64,000 nt of DNA from Aurantibacter crassamenti (GTDB taxonomy: Bacteria > Bacteroidota > Bacteroidia > Flavobacteriales > Flavobacteriaceae), in assembly GCF_016811105.1 (NCBI RefSeq), contig NZ_JAFBGM010000001.1:62001-126000 (forward strand), written 5' to 3'. The notes under the pieces were generated by a model. It worked only from the letters and a program-made list of their open reading frames with translations, searched no databases and was not told the DNA's origin. Every line of letters begins with the position of its first letter. The first letter of the stretch is position 1. Below are positions 1 through 8,156 of the stretch, piece after piece. A program made the position numbers and the translations under genes.

Positions 1-1
1 A

Positions 2-382
2 ACAATAGTTCAAGACACATCGCCATTAATGCTGAACCCCAATGGTGTTGGCGTTGACAACAATGGCGATATCATGGTAGGCGCTTTTTTCCTTGGAAAT
101 TTCTTGGTGAAACGCGATGGAGAATTAACACCATTAAAAGGTCTATTTAGAGGCGCAGATGCAGTTGAACAAGATAGTAAAGGCAATTATTACGTAAGTA
201 GTTGGGCGGAAGGTAAAGTCTGGAAAATTGATGCAAAAACTCAAGAAATAACCATATTAATAGAAGGATTAATAACTGCAGCCGACTTTTACTTGGAAGA
301 AGAAAAAGGACGATTATTATTACCAGATATGATGGCAGGTAAAATCTATAATGTAAGTCTCACTACAACAAAGGATAATTAA
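2..382 (+). CDS. C-terminal part of an SMP-30/NHL-type beta-propeller protein (5' end outside window)
   Basis: The reading frame is open from the window edge, so the start lies upstream; the first ATG at 29 is internal. The visible 126 residues contain propeller-like blades with the spacing of SMP-30/gluconolactonase/NHL proteins: NPNGVGVDNNGDIMVGAF, DAVEQDSKGNYYVSSW with KVWKID, and a last blade ending KIYNVSL. Such proteins are lactonases or secreted sugar/ligand-binding propellers. No catalytic residue can be assigned because the N-terminal part is missing. The family is fairly safe, the substrate unknown. Confidence 0.7.
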   Translation, partial: TIVQDTSPLMLNPNGVGVDNNGDIMVGAFFLGNFLVKRDGELTPLKGLFRGADAVEQDSKGNYYVSSWAEGKVWKIDAKTQEITILIEGLITAADFYLEEEKGRLLLPDMMAGKIYNVSLTTTKDN

Positions 383-546
383 GTTCTTGTAGTTGTAGAA
401 GAGAAAAGTGATATAAAAAATTCATCTGTTGAAAATATTGGCAAGTACAATGTGCCTCATATGAAGACTTTAGATTTTTACTTTTCCAAGACAAGTAAAT
501 GAAGTTTTACGCAATTACAATTAATGGCTGAATATCTTACATAATT

Positions 547-597
547 GTTCTTATGTATTTGTTTGAACAAACAAATACATAAGAACAGTTTTATTTT
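547..597 (+). terminator. Strong intrinsic terminator, perfect 19-bp inverted repeat
   Basis: Positions 547-565 and 568-586 are perfect reverse complements separated by two bases (AA), followed by a T-rich tract (TTTTATTTTTTA). It lies between the plus-strand propeller gene and the convergent minus-strand response regulator, so it most likely ends the propeller transcript and may work in both directions. Confidence 0.65.
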
Positions 598-719
598 TTA
601 CACATACTACAAAAAAAAGCAAACAAAATACGATTTGCTAGCTACTACTTTTTAAACACTTATTTAAATCTTAACTGAATAAAAGAAAATCATTATACAA
701 AAGTATTTCATTAGATTTT

Positions 720-1130
720 TCACCAATTCTCATGATAGATTTCAGTGAAAATTTCTGCTAATTTATCTTCATGAATTGGTTTAATAACATAACCCGTCAA
801 ATCTTCAAAATCAGCCGCTCTTTTCTTGTCCTTATCCATCATTGAAGAGCTTACCATATAAATATTTATATGATTTTCAATTTTAGATTTAAGCTTTTTA
901 AATTCAGAAAGAAAACCCCATCCGTCTAAAAAGGGCATGTTTATGTCTAAAAAAATTACCTGTGGTAGGTCTATTTGTTTTTCAGTACACGCCGTAATAA
1001 ATTCCACCGCTTGCTCCCCATCAGTAAAAGAATTCACTACTAAATCTTGAGTTAAACTTTTAATGGTTTTTTCCATTAAAAAAAGATAAATCTCATCGTC
1101 ATCAACTAATAAAATGTTGGATTTTTTCAT
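720..1130 (-). CDS. Single-domain response regulator (CheY-like), partner of the adjacent histidine kinase
   Basis: 136 residues forming only a receiver domain with no output domain. The acidic pocket is D10/D11/D12, the phosphoacceptor is D62 in IFLDINMPFLDG, and the conserved Lys is in the YVIKPIHED segment. It starts six bases after the stop of the upstream histidine kinase, so the two are co-transcribed and probably form a phosphorelay pair. Single-domain regulators of this type in Bacteroidota pass signals by protein contact or feed a phosphorelay; no DNA-binding part is present. The family call is firm, the target unknown. Confidence 0.92.
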   Translation of the reverse strand: MKKSNILLVDDDEIYLFLMEKTIKSLTQDLVVNSFTDGEQAVEFITACTEKQIDLPQVIFLDINMPFLDGWGFLSEFKKLKSKIENHINIYMVSSSMMDKDKKRAADFEDLTGYVIKPIHEDKLAEIFTEIYHENW

Positions 1131-1136
1131 CGCTTT

Positions 1137-2924
1137 TTAAAATATAATTTTAAATGTTATACCCTTACCTACTTCGCTTTGAACAGTAATACTTGCATCT
1201 AGGGCATCTAAGTGAGATTTCACTAAAAATAGTCCCATACCTTTTCCTGAAATATTTCTATGAAATCTTTTGTACAGTTTAAAAAGATTATCACCGTGCA
1301 TTTCAAGGTTTAGGCCCGTGCCGTTATCGCGTATGTACAAAACTTTACTTTTATCTTCATAGGCAGTTTCAAACTCAATATATGAAGTGCTATTATTTTT
1401 TCTATATTTAATTGCATTCGACATCAAATTTTGAATTATACTTTTTAAGTAAAATTTAGAGAATTGCACATTGCGCCAAGCTTCTGGTTTTACAATTACT
1501 TCAAATGTTTTATGACCCAAAAGCGTTTCGGAAAAATCATTTTTCACTTCATCAATTAAAGAAAATAAGTCTACATCATCAACCTTAATTTCTGAATTAT
1601 CAATTATCGAAACGTATTCATTAATATCTTGTGACAGGTTTAGAATACTAGTGGTAACTTGTTCTAACTTTGGATAAAGCAAGCTTAACTTTTCGGGTTC
1701 TTTTTCGTTCTTCATCATTTCAATAAGCACCGACATGGTTGTAACCGGAGACCTTAGATTATGAGACACCAAATAATTAAATTCACTTAACTGTCTATTA
1801 CGCATTTCTAGACGATGATTTATATCTTTTATAACGGAATTATTTTCTAGTAGCTGATTGCTTTTTTCGGTCAATAGTATATTTTTATTTTCTACTTCAA
1901 GATAAAATTGGTCTTTCTGCGCTCTTTTCTTTTCATAGATATAACTAATTGCTAATAATAAAATAATTGCACAAAAATTGAACATAACAAAGCCTTGATA
2001 GCTATTTAAAATATAAGCGTTAATTAGACTAGGTGGGTTTTCCATAACCATTACCCAATTTGAAGGGGTAATTATTTCTGAAGAGGAATTGACTACAGAA
2101 CTAAAGTTAAAGGTTGTTTTATTTAAAATTACCGGATGAAAACTCCAAATATGATTGTTGCTTAAATAGGTTGTATCCTTCTCATAAATGGTATTATTGG
2201 ACGCAAAGATATCATCCATTGAACTATTCTTAGTTTTAAATTCATAGGGTACATCTTCTTTAAATAAACTTGATGTTATTATTCTATGAGATTCATCTAA
2301 CAGGTAAATATTATTACCCGCTATTTGCGACTTTATTTTATCAAGTACCCGTTTCATTTTAAAATTGATAACTACTAAACCTATTTTTTTATGGTTCGCA
2401 TCATAAATTGGTGCCACCGTTCTAATTACCGGTTTATGGGGGTTTTCGATAATTCCATTTTCTCTATTCAAACTTATTTGAGATAGATACAATTGACCTT
2501 GTTTCAGAGCAAGTCCTGCTTTAACATAGTCTCGATCTTGCTTATCTTGTAATGAGTCTGGCTCTATTGAAGTAGATCTCTTTCGTATTACCCTATAAAA
2601 CTCTTTTCCTGTCAAATCTAAAAAGCGAAACTGGTCATAATCAGTAATGCCATTTATAAGCTCAAGGTAGGGCTTCATAAAATCTTCATGATTTCCTATC
2701 GGATCAAAATCTAAGGGATATTTAATAGTAGACCAATAATAGGTATCACGCAGAAAAGTATAACACTGTTCTTGTAAGTAATTTTTCTTCAGTTCTGTAT
2801 CACGCTGCTGATATTGCGACAAATTTCGTATTTGTTCTTTCTTTTGTGAATACAGAAGAAATAACGAAAGTGCCAATAAAGGTAGATATAGACTTATAAA
2901 AATTTTAAAAACTCTTTTCCACAT
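1137..2924 (-). CDS. Membrane sensor histidine kinase with periplasmic Cache-like sensor
   Basis: 595 residues. One membrane segment near residues 8-25, a periplasmic region of about 275 residues with a Cache-type look (segments around DYDQFRFLDLTGKEFYRV and PVIRTVAPIYDANHKKIGLV), a second membrane segment near 308-330, a short coiled coil, then HisKA with the phosphorylated H388 in SHNLRSP and a HATPase domain (N-box SNAIKYRK, G-boxes DNGTGLN and GKGMGLF). It heads a two-gene operon with the single-domain response regulator downstream. The Cache fold suggests a small-molecule ligand, but none can be named from sequence. Confidence 0.9.
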   Translation of the reverse strand: MWKRVFKIFISLYLPLLALSLFLLYSQKKEQIRNLSQYQQRDTELKKNYLQEQCYTFLRDTYYWSTIKYPLDFDPIGNHEDFMKPYLELINGITDYDQFRFLDLTGKEFYRVIRKRSTSIEPDSLQDKQDRDYVKAGLALKQGQLYLSQISLNRENGIIENPHKPVIRTVAPIYDANHKKIGLVVINFKMKRVLDKIKSQIAGNNIYLLDESHRIITSSLFKEDVPYEFKTKNSSMDDIFASNNTIYEKDTTYLSNNHIWSFHPVILNKTTFNFSSVVNSSSEIITPSNWVMVMENPPSLINAYILNSYQGFVMFNFCAIILLLAISYIYEKKRAQKDQFYLEVENKNILLTEKSNQLLENNSVIKDINHRLEMRNRQLSEFNYLVSHNLRSPVTTMSVLIEMMKNEKEPEKLSLLYPKLEQVTTSILNLSQDINEYVSIIDNSEIKVDDVDLFSLIDEVKNDFSETLLGHKTFEVIVKPEAWRNVQFSKFYLKSIIQNLMSNAIKYRKNNSTSYIEFETAYEDKSKVLYIRDNGTGLNLEMHGDNLFKLYKRFHRNISGKGMGLFLVKSHLDALDASITVQSEVGKGITFKIIF

Positions 2925-3418
2925 AAAAACTCATTTAGAGTTTCATTTTCAATAGTAATCATGTAGGGGGAAAAGCATAAAACCTACTCTAAGGTAGTAA
3001 AATTTCCTACGCACGGGGGTGATTAAAAATAGTTTAATTAAAAAGTATTAAAACTATTTCTGCTATTATCCTTCTTAAGCCTGTAAATCTTTAGGGCTAA
3101 GCAAAAAACACATACTTAATCCCTATTTAATACATTTAACATAGACCTTGTTAAAACTCAATATTCTAAATTTTTAAGACCTATTTGAATTTTAGCTGCT
3201 TCTTTTTGAAATTCATACAGGTTAAATCATAAATTAATTGCTTTTGCACCCCAATTTTAGAAAATCTTCACGAACTTTCAATTCCATTTTAACCATTGTC
3301 TCATTAGGCACTAAATCAAATCATACAAAGATTATAGTATGAGGTTTTAAGTCATCACCTTTTCAATAAATATGAGGGCATTGTATTAATTGAATATGTA
3401 ATATTAGTAATCAACTAA
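2925..3418. promoter_or_regulatory. 494-bp divergent intergenic region with pyrimidine/purine-rich motifs
   Basis: No convincing coding frame. It separates the minus-strand kinase from the plus-strand lyase and must hold both promoters. Close to the kinase start (about 2960-3020) there are two G-runs, GTAGGGGG and GCACGGGGG, flanking CCTACTCTAAGGTAG (CTAC/GTAG arms) and TTTCCTACG, which look like a regulator-binding region. I could not assign a regulator. Confidence 0.3.
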
Positions 3419-5359
3419 ATGAATTTTTTAAACACAATTAAAGCTCAACTAGTAATCACTTTTTTAGGTTTATCATCAATAATGGCCTTTTGCCAGACCA
3501 CTAGTTTTGAAAATGAAACGCAAACTCTAATTAGTCGATTAGATTCAGTATTAGTAGAAAGTATAGTTTCCAATCAAGATAATTCTTCCGCCAGTGCTAA
3601 AGATCTACTTGAATATTATAAAACTCGAAACAGTGTAAAACATCCCATCAATAGAAAATCAGAAAATACTAGAATCACAGAAAAGGAGTTAAAATATGCT
3701 ACTGATGCATTAGAACATGTATTTGTTGGGCAGCCTGCCTACCCCGCTCATTTTTGTGGTGATGATATTAATTGGAATTCAAGACCTGTGCCTGATAAAG
3801 AATGGGTTTGGCAGCTGAACCGAATGTATTTCTGGAATGCTATGGGAAAGGTTTATGCGGATACAAATGATGAACGCTACGCAAAAGAATGGTGCGCGCA
3901 ATTGATAGATTGGACACAAAAAAACCCACGTGATATAGATCACGACTATGCTTGGCGATCGATTGAAGCAGGAATAAGAGGGCGAAGTTGGACCGGCTTA
4001 TTTCAACAATTTCTTTCATCTGAACACTTCACAAAAGAAGTACTCGTCGCTTTTCTTAATAGTTGTTATGACCACGCTGAGTTTTTAATGACGAAGTACA
4101 GTTCAGGAAGCAATTGGAGTCTTATGGAAGCTGAAGGCTTGGCATTTATTGCATTTACTTTTCCTGAATTTAAGAATTCAGAACAATGGAAAACTGAAGC
4201 TTTACGTAGATTTAGCATTGAAATAAACAAGCAAGTATATACTGATGGCCATCAAAGAGAATTAGCCATGGGATATCATATTGGGTGTATTAATTGGTTT
4301 TACCGAACGTACGATTTGGCGAAACTAAATGGTGTTCAAGATGCTTTTCCACTTTCGTTTATTTCTACATTAGAAAAAATGTGCGAAGTACCCATGAAAA
4401 TCTGTCTACCTGATGGTACCAATGCCCAGTTTGGAGATTCTTGGGCCGGGCAACCCGGGCAACATTCAAATTCATTTCAAAAATGGTCGAAGCTTTTTAA
4501 TAGAGAAGATTTTCTTTATATGGCAAGTGATGGAGAAAAAGGACTTATGCCTGAAAAAACAGCATATGCTTTAAAAGAGAGTGGAATTTATTCTCTGAGA
4601 AGTGGATGGAACAATGATGCTGTATGTATGGTTTTAAAAAATGGTGAAGACGGCGGTGCACATTGTCAACCTGATAACGGTACGTTTACTTTATATGCTG
4701 GCGGAAGAACTTTAATGCCAGATTCAGGAAGTTACATTTACAGTGGAAACCCCGAAGGGCGCAATTGGTTTCGACAAACTAAGGCACATCAAACACTAAC
4801 TTTAGACGGCAAAAATTCTGCATTTGCTCCTACATTATTGAAATGGCAACCTGGTACTGATTTAGATATTCTGGTTGTAGAAAATGAGAGCTATGCGAAT
4901 CTTACACATCGTCGGTTTGTGTTTTTTATTGATAAGAAATATTTTGTAATTGTTGATGAGGCAATAGGAACAGCAATAGGAGACGTAAATATTCATTTTC
5001 AACTTGCCCCTGGTAATGCTATTTTTAATTCAAGTGATTTTTCAGTACGTTCTGATTTTAATGATGGATGGAATGTTTTTGTCCGTAGTACAAAACAAAA
5101 AGGGCTTTCGCTGAATGAAGAAGAAGGAAAGGTTTCTTTTAAATACACTGAAAAAGAATCTCGACCTGCCTTTAGTTATAATTTAAAGAAAACAAATGAA
5201 CAGCAAAATATACGATTTGCGACCATTGTTGCTCCTTATGAAAACGAAATTCCAGATATAAAAATTAAACGCATTAATAGCTCCGGAAATAATTCGAATA
5301 AGCTGCAAATTTTACTAAACGAAAAAGGTATAGAGCGAATTATAAATTGTGAATTGTGA
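3419..5359 (+). CDS. Secreted heparinase II/III-family polysaccharide lyase
   Basis: 646 residues with a signal peptide (about 1-25, cleavage before QTTS). The first half is the helical toroid of heparinase II/III proteins (tryptophan-rich WVWQLNRMYFW and AWRSIEAGIRGRSW); the second half is the beta-sandwich part. The Asn-Tyr-His set expected in these lyases is visible: N232 in GSNWS, Y286 in MGYHIG, H415 in GGAHCQPDNG, with spacing like heparinase III-type enzymes. These enzymes cleave uronic-acid polysaccharides by beta-elimination. The substrate (heparin-like, alginate-like or other) cannot be fixed from sequence. An HGSNAT-like acyltransferase follows 53 bp downstream on the same strand, probably in the same transcript. 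Confidence 0.88.
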   Translation: MNFLNTIKAQLVITFLGLSSIMAFCQTTSFENETQTLISRLDSVLVESIVSNQDNSSASAKDLLEYYKTRNSVKHPINRKSENTRITEKELKYATDALEHVFVGQPAYPAHFCGDDINWNSRPVPDKEWVWQLNRMYFWNAMGKVYADTNDERYAKEWCAQLIDWTQKNPRDIDHDYAWRSIEAGIRGRSWTGLFQQFLSSEHFTKEVLVAFLNSCYDHAEFLMTKYSSGSNWSLMEAEGLAFIAFTFPEFKNSEQWKTEALRRFSIEINKQVYTDGHQRELAMGYHIGCINWFYRTYDLAKLNGVQDAFPLSFISTLEKMCEVPMKICLPDGTNAQFGDSWAGQPGQHSNSFQKWSKLFNREDFLYMASDGEKGLMPEKTAYALKESGIYSLRSGWNNDAVCMVLKNGEDGGAHCQPDNGTFTLYAGGRTLMPDSGSYIYSGNPEGRNWFRQTKAHQTLTLDGKNSAFAPTLLKWQPGTDLDILVVENESYANLTHRRFVFFIDKKYFVIVDEAIGTAIGDVNIHFQLAPGNAIFNSSDFSVRSDFNDGWNVFVRSTKQKGLSLNEEEGKVSFKYTEKESRPAFSYNLKKTNEQQNIRFATIVAPYENEIPDIKIKRINSSGNNSNKLQILLNEKGIERIINCEL

Positions 5360-5412
5360 AGTGTCAATTGAACAGCCTAAAGTAGAATTAAACTTAAAGA
5401 ACCACCAAAACT

Positions 5413-6519
5413 ATGTCGGAAAAACCAAAACAACGCCTGCTATCTTTAGACGTATTAAGAGGATTTGATATGCTTTTTATCGCCGGCGGCGGAACCTTTC
5501 TCACCTTGTTACACGGGAAGACAGATATGCCTTGGGTTGATGCAATTGCCAATCAATTAGAACATGTACCGTGGAATGGATTCGTATTTTATGATTTTAT
5601 TTTTCCGCTTTTCTTATTTATGACCGGTGTATCGCTTTCATTTTCGCTCAGTAGAGGCGTTTCAAAAGGTATACCCAAAAAGAAATTGTACAGAAAAGTA
5701 TTCATTCGAATGGTGGTACTAATTTTATTAGGAATTTTATATAAAAACAGTCCATTTCCATATTTTGAACCCTCCAAAATTCGATTGGGTAGTGTTTTAG
5801 GTAGAATTGGTATTGCTGGTTTTGTAGCGGCCTTACTGTATCTCAATTTTTCGCTTGTCAAACGAGTTTACTGGATTGCTGGTATTCTTTTAATCTATTA
5901 TGCTGCAATGTTCTTGGTACCAGTGCCCGGGTATGGCGCTGGCGACTTATCATTTGAAGGTAATTTAGTAGGATGGTTTGATCGCACATTTCTACCCGGT
6001 CGCCTTCATCAAGTTACCTATGACGAACTTGGTATTTTGACTACTTTTCCTGCAGTTTGCATTGCTATTTTTGGAAGTCTAGCCGGTGATATACTTCGTA
6101 ATAAATCAACCGAAAATAAGAAGACATTAACCTTAGTTGGTATTGGGCTAATTTGTGTGGTAATCGGTTTGATATGGAATCTGCACTTTCCGATAAATAA
6201 ACGACTGTGGTCAAGTTCTTTCATTGTATTAACAAGCGGACTCGGGTTTTTAATACTGGCGTTATTCTATTGGATTATTGATGTAAAAGGGTATCAAAAA
6301 TGGACTTTCTTTTTCAAAGTAATTGGTCTCAATTCACTTGTAATATACTTTGCCTTTCGGTTTATACGCTTTTCGTATACCTCAGAACAATTGTTTGGCG
6401 GCCTTTATGCGCCACTACCCGAGCAATGGCATGAAGTGATTAATGCATTAGGTGGAGTGGTTTTAATCTGGTTATTACTATACATACTTTACAAGAAAAA
6501 AATCTTTGTCAAAGTTTAA
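5413..6519 (+). CDS. HGSNAT-like (DUF5009-type) multi-pass membrane acyltransferase
   Basis: 368 residues, about ten hydrophobic segments, with the typical opening RLLSLDVLRGFDMLFI and the VLGRIGIAGFVAALLYL segment. The family includes heparan-alpha-glucosaminide N-acetyltransferase (HGSNAT/NagX), which moves acetyl from cytoplasmic acetyl-CoA to a sugar amine across the membrane. In Bacteroidota relatives are common in polysaccharide utilisation loci. Its place right after a heparinase-type lyase suggests it acts on sugars released by that enzyme; this is inference from context. The last helix ends in a short basic tail. Confidence 0.85.
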   Translation: MSEKPKQRLLSLDVLRGFDMLFIAGGGTFLTLLHGKTDMPWVDAIANQLEHVPWNGFVFYDFIFPLFLFMTGVSLSFSLSRGVSKGIPKKKLYRKVFIRMVVLILLGILYKNSPFPYFEPSKIRLGSVLGRIGIAGFVAALLYLNFSLVKRVYWIAGILLIYYAAMFLVPVPGYGAGDLSFEGNLVGWFDRTFLPGRLHQVTYDELGILTTFPAVCIAIFGSLAGDILRNKSTENKKTLTLVGIGLICVVIGLIWNLHFPINKRLWSSSFIVLTSGLGFLILALFYWIIDVKGYQKWTFFFKVIGLNSLVIYFAFRFIRFSYTSEQLFGGLYAPLPEQWHEVINALGGVVLIWLLLYILYKKKIFVKV

Positions 6520-6831
6520 TAGGTGTTAGAAATTGGCCAAAGTCTTTGCTAGCAAAAAAGCTGGGGTTTACATGTGAAGTCGTCAAATTATTAAATTCGG
6601 CGTCACTTTTAAATGCAAAGCCGTTCAACAATGGCCGCACTTAATTGGTCAGTTCTCAACTGTGCTATCCAATTTAGCACATTAAGAAAAAATTCACCAT
6701 CCAAAGACTACAGACAATTTGACAAAGCCTTATCGTCTTTTTTTTCTTATTTGTATCTTCGATACAGAACCTCCAAAAAATTCGGAGCTTCATTAACGCT
6801 GCATTATGCAACTATTAAAATTTAAGACATC
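6520..6831. other. 312-bp intergenic stretch without a supported gene
   Basis: The only open frame here (6613-6825) encodes a peptide with no recognisable pattern and an unlikely composition, so I do not call it. No clear terminator hairpin or promoter octamer was seen. Confidence 0.4.
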
Positions 6832-7539
6832 ATGAAAATTGACTGGTTAAAAACCTTAATATTTTGTATTTCAATTGTCATTGCCGGGTTTTTTATTGGA
6901 AACATGCACAAAACTGGCAAACAATATGACCGCTTTGTACAAGTAAAAGGGCTTTCTGAACGTGAAGTAAATGCTGATTTAGCGGTTTGGCCAATTAACA
7001 TTACCCTTACAGCAAATGACCTTAACGCTCTCAAAAACAATATTGAAAAGCAAAATGATGAAGTATACGATTTTTTTATTGCTCAAGGATTTGAAAAGAA
7101 TGAACTAACTAAAGGTAGCACCAATATTAATGATGTGCGCGCCGATATATATAATTCTAATTTTCGGAACAACGATTTCAGATATTTAGCTAAATCAGAG
7201 TTTACGGTTAGAACAAATGATATTAACAAGCTTCAAAAATCGCTTTCTGAATACTTGACACTAATGTCAAAAGGAATTTTACTCGGATCTAAGAATACAT
7301 GGAGGCCCATTGAGTATATTTTCACAGGATTAAATGATCTTAAACCTTCAATGATTGAAGAAGCTACCAAAAATGCTAGAGAAGTTGCAGAAAAATTTGC
7401 ACGTGATTCTGATTCTCAGGTCGGGGAAATTAGGATGGCAAGACAAGGCCTTTTTTCAATTAATGATAGAGATGAAAACACCCCGCAAATTAAAATGGTG
7501 AGGGTGGTTTCTACCATAGACTTTCAATTGAAAGATTAA
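6832..7539 (+). CDS. SIMPL (DUF541) domain protein with N-terminal membrane anchor
   Basis: 235 residues. Residues 7-25 form a single hydrophobic anchor, so the rest should face the periplasm. The body matches the SIMPL/DUF541 pattern: early FVQVKGLSEREVNADLA, the middle LTANDLNALKNNIEKQ helix, the EEATKNAREVAEKFARD helix and a final strand KMVRVVSTIDFQLK. SIMPL proteins, including the periplasmic BP26/YggE group, are linked to oxidative or envelope stress, but no enzymatic activity is established. It stands alone with its own intergenic space. Confidence 0.85.
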   Translation: MKIDWLKTLIFCISIVIAGFFIGNMHKTGKQYDRFVQVKGLSEREVNADLAVWPINITLTANDLNALKNNIEKQNDEVYDFFIAQGFEKNELTKGSTNINDVRADIYNSNFRNNDFRYLAKSEFTVRTNDINKLQKSLSEYLTLMSKGILLGSKNTWRPIEYIFTGLNDLKPSMIEEATKNAREVAEKFARDSDSQVGEIRMARQGLFSINDRDENTPQIKMVRVVSTIDFQLKD

Positions 7540-7614
7540 ACTTTAATTCGTGTTGAATGCATTAGGCACACTACTCTGTGTTTAATATTAAAGAATTAAA
7601 CCAAAAATAAAAAT

Positions 7615-8103
7615 TTGAATAAAAAAGAAATTTTTTGGTTAGTTGGAACTATCGTAATTGTGTTAGTTTTGATTCTTATCTTTTTTGGGATAGACGGGTT
7701 TAATATTAACTCAACCTTTGATATTAATATTCATGACACCTATTTTGTTATTTCCAATATTCATTTGATATTTCTATTATCAGTTTCGCTTTTTTTTACG
7801 ATTTATTTTATTAGAACAATTCGAAATAGATTTAAGAATATGACGGTAAACTTAGTGCTAATAATTGCTACGATTTTGTTTACAATAGCGCTGGGAAAAA
7901 CTATTACAATGTTAGGTTTTTTTAGTGGACCAACCATTAATGTCTCCATTGTTGAAAGTGAAAATGTGGTTAAAAATGGATTGAAAGTTATATCGCAAAT
8001 TCTGTTTACAGTCCAAATTGCACTTTTAGTGCTGCTTGCTTATTTTGGATTCAGAACCGGACGAAATTACAACTCGAAAAAAACTAAGCTTAACAATACT
8101 TAA
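7615..8103 (+). CDS. Small four-helix membrane protein with a cytochrome-oxidase-subunit-I-like motif
   Basis: 162 residues starting at TTG (no better ATG in frame). About four membrane segments near residues 8-27, 45-66, 77-100 and 128-147. Between the first two is FDINIHDTYFVISNIH (H40, D41, H50), which resembles the HDTYYVVAHFH segment of heme-copper oxidase subunit I, where two histidines bind heme. Here the first of the pair is replaced (SNIH) and one His remains. The rest of subunit I is absent, so this is not an oxidase. Function unknown; a heme or metal role is only a suggestion. Confidence 0.7.
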   Translation: MNKKEIFWLVGTIVIVLVLILIFFGIDGFNINSTFDINIHDTYFVISNIHLIFLLSVSLFFTIYFIRTIRNRFKNMTVNLVLIIATILFTIALGKTITMLGFFSGPTINVSIVESENVVKNGLKVISQILFTVQIALLVLLAYFGFRTGRNYNSKKTKLNNT

Positions 8104-8156
8104 GCACATTCATTTTTTATTGAACCCACACAATACTAAAAATTATCCAAAAACCT

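Noticed and set aside
5589-5861. 90-codon minus-strand frame
   Set aside because: Lies wholly inside the acyltransferase gene on the other strand; a shadow frame.
6613-6825. 70-codon plus-strand open frame in an intergenic gap
   Set aside because: No recognisable pattern, unlikely amino-acid composition, no promoter or coupling to neighbours.
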